From: Hofstenia miamia
Lineage: Eukaryota > Xenacoelomorpha > Acoela
NCBI GenBank assembly: GCA_004352715.1
Contig: SCFE01000011.1
Span: 1,700,326-1,764,325, forward strand
DNA: 64,000 nucleotides
Reading direction: 5' to 3'
Below, piece by piece: positions 21,641 through 32,590 of the stretch. How positions within the stretch are numbered: the first letter of the stretch is position 1; every line of letters begins with the position of its first letter. A program made the position numbers and the translations under genes. The notes beneath the pieces were generated by a model. The model had not been told where the DNA came from. It was given only the letters and a program-made list of their open reading frames with translations, and searched no databases.

Positions 21641-24170
21641 TGTCTTCTTTTGAGGATGGGTCAAAAGTCTAAGATATTTAAAATGTTCCTATCTATTTCT
21701 GGCCAAGTACTAGAGGGGTAAAAAAACCAGAAACAAATAACTACAGTTAATCGTCAAATATCTGCGGCTCTCTGAATACGCCAATTTTTTGCCATTTCAA
21801 ACAGGCAAGACCTCTGTTTAGTCCGAAAATCTGTTCCTCAATGGCGTCGGATAATTGAACATTGCCTTAAAATTATAGCTTTTGAATTGAATAAGTTGTT
21901 TTTTATGAACTTGCAAAATCAAACCCAATTTGTCATGAATTTTTATATTATTTCGTATGTATATTGTTTGTGTTATCAAACCTCCGATCAAACAAGAACC
22001 TAATTTTAATTGGTCTGCAAACATTTTGCGGCGATACATTATCAAACATTTGTCAAACAGCCATCAGACAAACGGCAAATATCTACCGGAATTTCTCATT
22101 GTTAACTCATTTACATTATTTGGCCTACTAGGACACTGCTTTCCGCGTAAATGAATTTTTATTTCCTGTGAAGTTGATTTAGTACTTTTAATAGATAAGC
22201 GAACAACTTAATGATGTTTTTACCTGTTTTAATTGATTTACTTCAACTTAAAGCGTGTTATTGTTAAATAATTAGCTTGTTTAATTAATATTCCGAGGAA
22301 AATATCTAAATTATTTTTATTTTATTTTGTCTAATGGGGTGTTTGATTGCGTACTTGAAGGGGTGATACACTGGCAAATTTTTATTTGCCAAATATTGGT
22401 CATACAAATTTCATAGTATATCACCCCCTTTACACTGTTTGTAAATGTATTGATAAAATTGGCCCCTTATTTGTATTTGAATCAATATCAGTCAACTTGA
22501 GTAATGACATTTTGATTTCATCAAATTTAAGATTAATTTGTTCTCTAGAAAAATACATAGCTCTGACAAGACTTTTTGAATGAAAGATGACACATTCTAT
22601 TTTAAGAATTAAATTTTAATTTAAATTGCGTAAATAAATTACAACCTTTTCAACTTAATTCTCGCTTCAAAAGATAATTGCAACTAATTTAAGTCTGCTG
22701 ATTGATTTTTGTTATTTTGAACCTGTAATGGACTGAATATCCGTCGATTTTTAATGTAAATATATTATCAGTAATGTAGTAGTTTAACAGGGGCCGTGTG
22801 AATGAGGTTATTTTGCTTGGAGTCCGTGTTTCAAAGTTTGAGTCCTGTCGGATATCAAATCTCAAGTCATGTCTACGCAAATATTCCTATCAATAGCATA
22901 AATGTTATCACCATTCAATAACTGTTTTACAAGTGTGAAAAATATGCTTGCATTTGTATATAAATGTTGCATAACTGAATCAATAAAGCAAGGCACATAA
23001 ACTTGAATATATGTCCTGATGAGGTTTTACCATAGCTCTTACGAATGACTAGAAGGATAAACTTTTTATATTGAAAACTTAAAAACAATCTAACTCAATA
23101 TTTTACACATACGTAGTAGCTGTTCATTTAACACTTTGATGTTATTTATGATAATTCTTTCGAATATCAAATCATGCAATTCAAGTTGACTTGAATTACT
23201 ATCAGTGCCGTAAGTTTAACTTTTAATCAAAGTATATATTTAAGTAGCCGCATACGAAATGTTTACCCATTTATACTTCTCTAATCGAAAATTTTTCAGT
23301 TTCTATATATTTCTACAATTATTTCACAATTATTTACATTTCAAGAAATGAAATTACTTAGTTTCAACCGTCGTTGTGTAGCTATCAGAACGACATCCGA
23401 GACAACAATTATTTCGATTGCACGTGGTTGATGATTAAATAAAAGCAGGTAATTATCAAGTTTTGAATTTATGCAAAAAACATCTCAAAAGTAGCTTCAG
23501 CAGATTTTTCTGACAGAGGTTGGGACATCTCAGTAGTAATCAAAATCAGTCTTGTAAATTTCTTTCAATTTTGCTATCACAGTACTATATGATTTTTGGT
23601 ATCACTATGCATTTTTGATTGTTACACCCCGGTGTATTACTGCGCTTAGAGTATTTTTACAACAAATTTTCAATTACAATTTGGTATTTGTTTTAATTTT
23701 ATTGTCACAATGTGTGATTAGTATTGGTAAAATTTCAATTGTTTACTATACTCATTTCTGTGCATTATTGCTTTAATTAATTATCATTATGAAACACTGC
23801 ATATTTATTGAATTTCATTTACAAATATTTAAGTGTTATCACTGCCACCTAAACAAAAATTCATTCAGAAAGTGAAGAAAATCTTCAAGCTGTAAAATTA
23901 TGAATATGTATGTCTAAATATTCATTGTTCTTTTAAACAGATTGTGTTTCATTTAACAAATGAAATTATATGCCACATAGCTTTGTTTTTTGGGCATTGC
24001 AGAAAGTTTTTCAACTAAAATGCAATGATTTTGAAAAATCAACACAACAAGAGTGGCATTGTATATTTCAATGAATTTTACCAAACTTAATAATTGCATT
24101 ATTGGAACAGAAGTACTGAAACTTATGATGCACACATAAGCGCTCAAAAGGAACATTGCCCTTCTTTATA
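21641..24170. other. No gene recognised
   Basis: AT-rich. Contains the imperfect palindrome at 22357-22433. Nothing else was identified. Confidence 0.4.
22357..22433. repeat. Imperfect palindrome
   Basis: AAGGGGTGATA on the left is mirrored by TATCACCCCCTTT on the right, with an inner hairpin GGCAAATttttATTTGCC. It could be a tiny foldback element. Confidence 0.6.
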
Positions 24171-24174
24171 TTAA

Positions 24175-24343
24175 CCCTATATGGACCAATTTATTTTGCG
24201 TCTGGTTTTTATGCATTTGTTTACATCTGAGAAGTAGACCACGTGACAAGAGTTTGAACGAAACAATACGAATAACTGTACATGTGATTATATTTATAAC
24301 GTCAATGTTTTTCTAATGTCGCTGAGGAACGCTCCATATAGGG
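24175..24343. mobile_element. piggyBac-type MITE (TTAA sites)
   Basis: CCCTATATGGACC at the left and its inverted counterpart GCTCCATATAGGG at the right enclose 169 bp, each flanked by TTAA (24171-24174 and 24344-24347). Known: piggyBac elements insert at TTAA and their ends begin CCY. No coding capacity. Confidence 0.8.
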
Positions 24344-24616
24344 TTAATATCTTAACCCCTTTTTAAACACCAGATGCAAAATCAGTTTAGTATATTTTAA
24401 ATAATATAATAGCATTAGTCTATATGGAAAAAATTAATTCAGTCAAAACTAAATGTTTTTTTCAATAAAATTGTTGAAATTAGTAGTTAACTGATTATAA
24501 ATACTAGTTGTACCAAACAGAGGGAATAGAATTCGCAGGAACTACATTCAAATTTAAAACTCAAGTTTGCACGAAAGTACAATCGCGGCAAATGAAATAA
24601 GACCACTATCGAAATT

Positions 24617-24686
24617 ATATATTTCTATCATGAATTTGACATATATTTCTATAATGAATTTGACATATATTTCATTCATGAATTTA
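24617..24686. repeat. 24-bp tandem repeat, about 2.9 units
   Basis: The unit starts ATATATTTCT and ends GAATTTGAC. It lies between the transposase stop and the left inverted end of the Tc1 element. Confidence 0.85.
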
Positions 24687-24719
24687 TACTAGAATATACA
24701 AAATGAAAGGAATATGTAT

Positions 24720-25733
24720 TCAATATTTCGTAGTACCCCCACGATTAGCGATGACAGAAGATAACCTGGAAGGCATCGAAGACACAAGTTTTAAGCACAG
24801 TTTAGGAGTAATTTCATGGGTCCAAATAAATAAAATCGCCTCCTTCAACTCACTAAGTGAAAGTGGGGATTTCTCAGAAACTTTTTTCTTCATTACGGTC
24901 CATAAATTTTATATTGGATTTAAATTGGCAGAATTTCCCGGCCAGGGAAGAACCGAAATTTGTTGATCACGAAACCACTGCTGACACTTTTTAGCCACGT
25001 GGCACGGTGCCGAGTCTTGTTGGAAAATATTAGTTTGATGAATCGTCATAAACCAATGTAATTTTTCATTCAATATCTTTAAATACTTCTCTGCGTTTAA
25101 TCGTTCATTTGGTTCCAAAAAGAAAAGAGGTCCACGACCATAGGCTGAAAAAGAAGCCCAGATCATGATAGATGGACAATGTTTTACTGTTGGAATCACG
25201 AATTTCTCTTTGTAGCGTGCACCAGAAGGCCGACGAACTCGAGTTGCTTTTATACCAAATTGTTCAAAATTACTCTCGTCTGACCACATGACCTTCTTCC
25301 AATCTTCTATGGTCCACGAAACATGATCTCGTGCGAAATCTAGGCGACGTTTCTTCATCAACGATGTTAAACGAGGTTTACGAGCGACTCTGTACGATTT
25401 CAAGTCAAATGATTTTAGACGATTTCGAACGGTCCTGATTGACACAGAAACACCATGAAGTTTTACCTGACGTTGAATTTCTGTCGCAGGCATTAAAGGA
25501 TCAGATAAACACAATTTTCGAATCAATCGATCGTCACGGGGTTGAGTAATGCGCTGTCGTCCAGGATGAGAAGATTGGAAATGACCTTTCGTGAGAAAGG
25601 CTTGGACGGCTTGATGAACTGCGGTCTTTGAACGTTTCGCTTTCCTTGCAATTACTCTTTCACTAAATCCACATTTATGATAAGTCACAATCTGTGCACG
25701 TTCCACTGGTGTCAGCTCTTTTCGACGTCCCAT
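24720..25733 (-). pseudogene. Tc1 transposase with one nonsense codon
   Basis: Seen: 338 codons from ATG at 25733 to TGA at 24720, broken only by TAA at 24911-24909 (codon 275). N-terminal helix-turn-helix region: RKELTPVERAQIV, VIARKAKRSKTAVHQ. Catalytic domain: WSDESNFE (Asp at about 152), FQQDSAPCH (Asp at about 240), then NLNPI-stop-NLW. Thirty-four residues separate the second Asp from the stop, so the stop sits exactly where the Glu of DD34E belongs. Length matches the usual ~340 residues. Known: the DDE triad cuts and joins transposon ends. I chose 25733 because the 19 extra upstream codons run into the terminal repeat. Inferred: recently active, now unable to make a full catalytic domain. 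A 121-bp piece is duplicated at 27140-27260. Confidence 0.9.
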
Positions 25734-25772
25734 CATGAAAAATGATAGTGAAATGAATTTGTTGTCACTCTT

Positions 25773-26489
25773 TCTTCCAATATGATACAATTGTTATAAT
25801 TTTAGACGCATGGGATTCCCAGGTCTATTTTTAGATTTGACTTAATAGGAAGATAGACGAATGAATAATCCACTTGCATTTGTGTATTTTTTGACGCGAC
25901 AAACAAGTTTACACTATAGATTCTCAGTCTTAATGTCAAACAATCAAAATATTCAAAAATATTCGTAAACTTCAAAAATTTGTAAACCAGAGTGCAAAAA
26001 ACTCTGCTATCAACATGCTTAGAATAAAATTCTTGCACTTGGAATTTGTTTAATGTGTTCATTGTCGGATATGCAGCTACATCTTGTTTTAAATAATTGT
26101 ATGCCAGCATTTTTAAGAAATTCTAATAATAAATAATCATTTTGTGGAATTTGATTTAATTCTTGCTTATAAAATCAATAGCACTTAGAAATTTTAGTGA
26201 CTTTGTGAACAATTGTAAATCGATACTCCTACAAATCAATACAGCTGCCGAATTAGTATTGATCACAAAGCTTCGTCCATTATTATTTCTCTTTCTTAAT
26301 CATTCATTGAAGTATTTACCTCTCATCTCGAAGTTTACTAGATAAGAGGTGAGTAGTACGAATCATACTTTTCGGCAGAGGAGAGTTAAAAAATCAATTT
26401 TTGGTCAGAGTTCACCGTGTTCAATTTGAATAATTCTTACAAATGTTATCAACTTGTTCAGAAGTTTTTATAAACAAAAATTTTTAATT
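25773..26489. other. No gene recognised
   Basis: AT-rich sequence between two transposons. Small open frames show no known motif. Confidence 0.4.
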
Positions 26490-26932
26490 TATATATATAT
26501 AGTTATAATATGTCGCTATGTACCTACAAATTTCGAAAAAAGTGTACATAGCGACTTATGAAAAAATGAGTAAAAATCTGCAGAAAAAATTTCTGCATGA
26601 CATTGGTTGGTTGTGAATCGCTATATTTATTAAAATTCGAACTATGTTTGGGCAATACACTATAAGTTAGCCAACTCCCGTCTGAATTATTCACTAAATT
26701 GTTGAGTAATTATAGAGCTGTACTTAGGCAGCTATTTTCAATGAAATTTGTTTGTTCCCAAAAACAGGGTTTCAAATAGTAGTCTGTACATCCATTGAGA
26801 CCACTGAGGGCGTGATTATCATATTATCATTACAATTTTTTAACAACAAAAAATCTTGCTGGTACATAGCAACATATATAAATTTTGCGATGCGTACATA
26901 GCGACATAGTATAACTATATATATATATATAC
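26490..26932. mobile_element. Inverted-repeat element with GTACATAGCGAC repeats
   Basis: Left arm (26490-26523) and right arm (26893-26932) are inverted copies: (TA)n then AGTTATAATATGTCGCTATG on the left against CATAGCGACATAGTATAACT on the right. The 12-mer GTACATAGCGAC occurs at 26544, at 26894, inverted at 26512, and once with a change at 26862. It is about 443 bp and non-coding. The superfamily is unclear because the ends lie in TA runs. Confidence 0.65.
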
Positions 26933-27139
26933 TGGTTATTTTCTAAGACTTTGAATATTTTTTTGTGACGTGTTTCGACAAACATTGTTGTCATCTTCAA
27001 GCATTTGTAGCAATGTTCCCGAATTTTTTTCATTAAATGTTTTTGATCTTTAATAAAGGTTTAAATTTGATTGATGTCTTTGTTTATTTATTAAGGTTTT
27101 CTTGGTTGATTTAATACATATTGCTTCTGCTATCTTACT

Positions 27140-27260
27140 TTCTTCCAATCTTCTATGGTCCACGAAACATGATCTCGTGCGAAATCTAGGCGACGTTTCT
27201 TCATCAACGACGTTAAACGAGGTTTACGAGCGACTCTGTACGATTTCAAGTCAAATGATT
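27140..27260 (-). repeat. 121-bp fragment copy of the Tc1 transposase
   Basis: Corresponds to 25294-25414 with one difference seen by eye (T to C at about 27210). It has no transposon ends and runs directly into (TA)n and then a hAT-like end at 27275. Confidence 0.9.
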
Positions 27261-27274
27261 ATATATATATATAT

Positions 27275-27692
27275 CAGTGTTTAGGATTTTTAAAACGGGG
27301 GGCTGACACCTTTTTTACAGAAAAAAATTGGAAGAAATGTTTTTGGACAGAAGTAAGCTTACACAAAATGCAATTGTCTGTTTTTAGCAGCAAATCGATT
27401 GATAACATCTTGAATTAACGTGAACTATTTTCAATTTTGAGCAAAAGAGTACATTTTTCTTAAGGGTTCGCATTTGGCTCCAAAAAGAGGCGGCGGCCGC
27501 CCGCCCACGCCCTAAATCCGTCCCNNNNNNNNNNNNNNNNNNNNNNNNNNNNNNNNNNNNNNNNNNNNNNNNNNNNNNNNNNNNNNNNNNNNNNNNNNNN
27601 NNNNNNNNNNNNNNNNNNNNNNNNNNNNNNNNNNNNNNNNNNNNNNNNNNNNNNNNNNNNNNNNNNNNNNNNNNNNNATAAATCCGTCCCCA
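27275..27692. mobile_element. hAT-like element, family B copy 1, interrupted by gap
   Basis: Begins CAGTGTTTAGGATTTTTAAA and shares its core (GCAGCAAATCGATTGAT) with 31523-31798. Just before the gap it reads CCCTAAATCCGTCCC, and just after the gap AAATCCGTCCCC again, which is the inverted form of the family end. The interior therefore probably contains extra repeat copies. Confidence 0.65.
27525..27677. other. Assembly gap, 153 N
   Basis: Run of N. Both flanks carry the same transposon end, so the gap is probably repeat-induced. Confidence 1.
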
Positions 27693-29699
27693 ATGAAGGA
27701 TCTGCTTCATTTTGAATGCTTTCTTTTTCTTTCATTACAATTCATTAGTTTAGTAGAGCTTTTATTGTAGTATTATTTTACAATAAATTTTGAATATTGA
27801 TAATTTTTGTTTTGACTAAGTTCGTATATAAATCACTTTGCATAATCGAAAACCAGCTGAGTGACACATATTTTGACGAATTTTGATTGGTCTTCATTTA
27901 TACTTCTACTAATATTGCACAAGTAAAAGAAAATAAATACAATTTTCTGATGAAATTTTAGTTACTTTTGATAAGATTAAATGTTAATGCCATGATCTTA
28001 TTTTGCTGTAGGGTTATTTCAATTTAATATTCAAGGTGATAAATCTGATATTTATGACAGGCGCTTTTGCGATGGATTAAGAGAGGGTGTCTAAGAAGAT
28101 TCCCGGGTTAGTTCAATATTCATAAAATTTGTAAAAAATCCTCCTATACTATAATTTCATCATTTGATATACTGAATATTAAGTTTATTTTATTGCAAGC
28201 TTATAGATATATGTTTGCTCCTAGCTTTAATTCGGCCTCTTTTGTAATTGTTGGAGGTGGGTGATAATATCCCAAATTTCATTTTTAATTGAAGTGATTC
28301 ATTCTGTAATTGACATAATTTTGTTAATGCCCTCACATTAATGATCGTTGCCTTGCCATATATGGCTATTTTGAGATTGGCTATCTATAGTTAAAAGCAT
28401 ATCATTGTTAATTTAATCGTTGCCTAATTACGATTGACATAATTAGATCGTTGGTTTGCTTTGTGCTTGTAGAGACTGGATTTATGCAATTAAGTTTTAC
28501 CGCACGTCATCAAACATATTTAAGTCTTAAAAGACGGTCTCTGCGTTTCCATATTCTTAGATTATCAACTGTGGTGTGTTTTGCGTAATTTGTTTAACGG
28601 AAATTGTTTGCTTCGGGGGGAGTATTTGTATAACTCAAATTCACTTGGCTTCATTAGCTAAAACCTTCAATTAACAATATAGCATCGAAATAGCTGTCAA
28701 AAATATTCAAATAATGCATGCACCATACAATTCTACTCATGACAGCTGTCTTTCATATACATGCTTCGAGAAAACTTCAATTTTCTTTGATTGACACAAT
28801 AATCTAAAAAATCCTTTTTTAATTTAATCACCAGTTTAATGTAAATCTACTCTCCAATTATTGTGGATCTTCTTGTGAACTTTATTGACAGGTTTATACA
28901 TGTATCTATTTGATTAAAATCCACGTGTATGGAGTAATTAACACGTGGCCGTTTTGCTGTTTTTCATCGACTTCGTTTAGTGTATTTGATGAAATAATTT
29001 ATTTTTAATCAATGCTTCGCTGTTCTTAATGAGCCAAAGTGTTGTTCACCGTTGGCTAATTACCTCTATATATCGTTTGAATGCGTGTTCCTTATCCCAG
29101 GGGTTGTGCATTGTTTACATATCAAAGTTGCGTTCAAATGACCATTTGGCCGTTTTGTTAAAGTATCTAATTTAATTTTAGTGTGGTTTTATTCCAAAAT
29201 CCAATTACTGTGCGTGTTATTTTTACAAAGCGCTTACAGATATGCAGATGGCGATAGATCACTAACTCAATTAAATTTATTACTGGCGCCTTTTTCACAC
29301 CCTCGGGACACATTAGTTTTCAGTGTGTTTCTTTTTAAGTAAGAACTATTTTTAATGAATTCTTCAATTCTCGCTTCATTGTTTACAGGCATTTATTGCT
29401 GACATCATGTGTTGCTCGTTTTGGGATAATTGTGCTGTATAGTTTTTTCCTGCATCTGAGATTTATAAAGAATGAGCTGTCGTCTACATCTTTTACAACG
29501 ATTGGATCGTTTTTTTTGTTTGACTTTTGAACCTATCGCATTCTTTTGGTGGAAATATAGTTTATATTCCTTTAATTTAAGAATTTATTGTCTCAGAATC
29601 ATATGTTTTGCATCCATGTCAAATTATGTTGAGATCTACATTTGCAGACAACTAAAATTCAGTAAAAATAACACAGATAATCCCCGATTCATATTTCAA
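27693..29699. other. No gene recognised
   Basis: Non-repetitive-looking sequence with TAATTA-type words and normal CpG. It could hold regulatory DNA, but nothing in a single sequence proves it. Confidence 0.3.
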
Positions 29700-29908
29700 C
29701 AAATTTGTCTACGAGCCGCAATTTTTAAGCTCATAGAACCTTTCAAGTAGGCTTGTCTTAGCTCATCCTCCGAATTTTTTACATAGCTCTTCCTATTGTT
29801 TAATAATCGTTTTAAAATAAGATTATAATAAAGGCATATTGAATGAAAAAATAAGAAAATTCTGAATTATCAAATTAACATGCTCGCCTCAACTCATTGG
29901 CCAGTCTG
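29700..29908 (+). mobile_element. hAT-like MITE, GGCTCG family, copy 2 (diverged)
   Basis: Starts CAAATTTGTCTACGAGCCG and ends near CCAGTCTG; the AT-rich core around 29790-29870 matches the other copies. Most GGCTCG blocks are mutated or deleted. The flanking 8-mers do not match, so it is probably old. Confidence 0.65.
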
Positions 29909-31403
29909 TCAAGACCTGTCAGAAAGTTTTCACGAATATCTGAAGCGTTTAAACTACATTAAAGATGAATGTATTTAGTAGGTTTTTAAAATCATATGTA
30001 TACATTATGTCAGGCGAGATTTTTGTATACCTTCAGATTTGATCATAAATAAACTAAATTTCATGTTTTGGTTAACTCACTTTAAAAAATGATTTGGCCA
30101 ATAATGAAACTTACCTCCGTTAGAAAAGTCGTTAGTGTGTTTTTTCAGAAATGTAAAGTTGCGCATTAAACTTCAGTGGAAACTATATATTTATTTACGA
30201 TTTTATTGCTTTTTACATTTTCAAAGAAAAGCGCTTCCGCAATAGTCGATGTATTGACCATGAAGTTTCTTTGGATTGGCATCAAATAGAACGTCGTCTT
30301 ATTTACAGTAGTTGACGTTTCCGCCTGCAATCAATAGCGAATTAGATTTATAGTAGGTATATTTATATATTTGACAGTGATTAATAACGTCATTTATCTT
30401 TGTCGACAAGCTTGATTGCTATTATTCAATCATGCGACGGCAAACAGACAAGTCTTTTAGTTTTATAAATGGAGCTGCTATTCTCGAAAATCTTCGTCAA
30501 TTATGCGAAGCAACTGTTGTTGTTACGAGGGAAAACTTTTATAATTGAATTTTAGCCGCTGCAAATTGTTAAAAATAAAAGCATTTTCTTTACAAAATAG
30601 TGCCTTCATTGTTGGTGTGTTCTTATGATAATTTTTACGCTATCACTTCTAATACGTATTTTTAATTAATTTTCGAGAACCATCTTTGTATATCTAATGT
30701 TACTTAACCCTATCTTACCTGAGGGCCGATTTGACCCACCCCACTTATATATTTTTAGATATAGTTCGGAGACCGTTTTTTTAAAGTAAACTATTATTCT
30801 ATGACTTTTTCTCTAGCTTGTTCTGCAACTTTTGACGAAAAATTATGCAAATAGGGTCAAGGGTTACAAAGTAATAGCGATTTTAAAAAATAACAATTTT
30901 CTATATGTGAGGGCTATAAATTGAAAACAATGCATAATTTTCAATGCAAAATTTTAATTAATTATTTTCTATGTTGTATTTGCATTTTAGGCTTTTAATT
31001 CCTATTTAGTAATATTTCTAACATTTTCAACGTTCCAACATGAGCGCGTTAATGGCCTAAAATTAATATGCGGCTCTAAATACTGTTAAGCATTAAGTGC
31101 AACTTATTATAATTCTCCTTAGCGACAATTAAATGCGATTATTGAAATTTTAACAGCTTTGGCAAATTTTATTGCTATCAAAACATGAAAATGCAGTGCA
31201 AACTAATATATCAACATATAAATGTACACTATTACCTAGAGGGCGTATGAAATCTTTCCATGCATTTGATTGATTCGATATTCCAAAAGTGATTGCTTCA
31301 ATAATACCTTTTTCTCCAGAAATGTTTACAGTTCTTGTCCAATTTTTATTTTGGTATTTATCATTCCACAATTTAGTCTTTAGGTGAAAATATATCTGAA
31401 CGA
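29909..31403. other. No gene recognised
   Basis: AT-rich. A TTAACCCTATCTTACC word near 30704 recalls the piggyBac MITE end, but no partner was found. Confidence 0.35.
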
Positions 31404-31520
31404 TTAAAGCCCCGTTTACGCGATAACTTTCCCTTTATAAAAGTGAAAACCTTTTGTGCAAGTTTTGCTATTAAGAATATAAAGTCATATGGGAAAACTT
31501 GGCGTGTAGACGAGGCTTAA
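31404..31520. mobile_element. 117-bp palindromic MITE
   Basis: TTAAAGCCCCGTTTACGCG at the left is mirrored at the right by CGTGTAGACGAGGCTTAA; the match continues inward to TTTCCC/GGGAAA. TTAA at both edges may be the target site or part of the repeat. Confidence 0.65.
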
Positions 31521-31522
31521 GA

Positions 31523-31798
31523 CAGGTGGTTTTAGGATTTTTTAAACTGGAAGAGTGCTGACACCCTTTTTTTCAAAAAAAAACAAAAAGTTTAGAACAA
31601 AAGTATGTTTACTCAAAATGCAATCGCCTGTTTTTAGCAGCAAATCGATTGATGACATCTTGAATTAAACTGAACTATTTTCAATTTTGAGGATGAGGAA
31701 AAGAGGTATTTTAATTTAATGTTTGCAGTTTGTCCCAAAGGAGGGTGGTCGCCCCCTTGCTCCCCTCTCCCTTCTCTTAACGCGCTACTCCGTCCAGG
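31523..31798. mobile_element. hAT-like element, family B copy 2
   Basis: Starts CAGGTGGTTTTAGGATTTTT and ends CTACTCCGTCC, with the same core as 27275-27692 (GCAGCAAATCGATTGATGAC). It begins two bases after the palindromic MITE. No clear target duplication. Confidence 0.65.
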
Positions 31799-32300
31799 TT
31801 ATTATATAAACTGTCACTTATTTTGAAATAATTGCATAGTTTTCGATTTGTGAACATTCAAAGTTTGATATTGAATATAATATTACGCTGCAAGTGCATT
31901 GTCAGCTGGTATTCAATTGTTTAGAAAATTGCGCTTATCCATATATTTGAGAAAATCTTAATACCCAATTGAATATTTTGAGATGTGATTTCTTGGGATA
32001 ATATACAATTACTTTGTACAAATGATTTATTTATCTTGAAAAGATATCTCTACAGGTCTCCCAGTCATTTTCGATATTCGAACTTGGATTTCAAGGTACT
32101 GGAATTTTTAATCCATACTACTCTGTATATGTTCTTAATGAAACAAGCATTCAACAAACATGAATATAGGAACAAAATCCTATGAGGTAAAAAGTTCGAA
32201 ATCTCTTTGTTTTTTAATGCGCAAGCCCTTTCGATCTTGGCAATGGTACTCACGCATTTAGCCGCAATAACGGCAGTTTGATTTGTTTTTGAAAATTATT

Positions 32301-32590
32301 TAATAATAATAACAATAATAATGAATGACTTTATTTAGTCGCTGAAGGCATACACTACAAAAAAATAGAAACAAGTCAAGTTTTACGGCAGCGAGGACAG
32401 TCACAGGAAATGAAATAGGAGCAGATGGAAGAGTAGGCGATGTTGGAGAAAGGCTCAGCTTGAAGCTCGGTGGCGGGGAAAGAAATCAATCGCTGTTGGA
32501 GGGTTGAGAGTCAAGATGTAATTAGCAGCAGTACAAGCACGTTTGAAAAATGAGTGAAGGGTGCGATTTGTCGGTATATGCAAATTTAAG
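32301..32590 (-). pseudogene. LINE 3' end, family 4
   Basis: The minus strand reads TNRTLHSFFKRACTAANYIL, then after a frameshift YSSICSYFISCDCPRCRKT and a stop, then AATAAA (complement at 32330-32335) and an (ATT)n-like tail at 32301-32322. The Cys-rich end and poly-triplet tail fit the 3' end of a non-LTR retrotransposon. 5'-truncated. Confidence 0.55.

Larger units (their letters stand above)
24580..25772 (-). mobile_element. Tc1-like DNA transposon
   Basis: The left end, after TA at 24578-24579, reads CAATCGCGGCAAATGAAATA and then AGACCACTATC, the look of Tc1 inverted ends. The right end near 25741-25772 carries a diverged inverted match (AGAGTGACAACAAATT and CACTATC on the minus strand). 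The right TA is not preserved. The element holds one transposase frame on the minus strand and a short tandem repeat in its 3' region. Boundaries are approximate on the right. Confidence 0.7.

Noticed and set aside
22838-22856. tRNA box B-like word (GTTTGAGTCC) suggesting a SINE
   Set aside because: No box A at the right spacing and no second copy in the window.
24703-24966. 87-codon plus-strand frame
   Set aside because: Antisense shadow of the Tc1 transposase.
26830-27050. Minus-strand text around ATGACAACAATGTTTGTCG resembling the 3' end of Penelope-like elements
   Set aside because: The resemblance is a short word pattern only, and no GIY-YIG residues accompany it.
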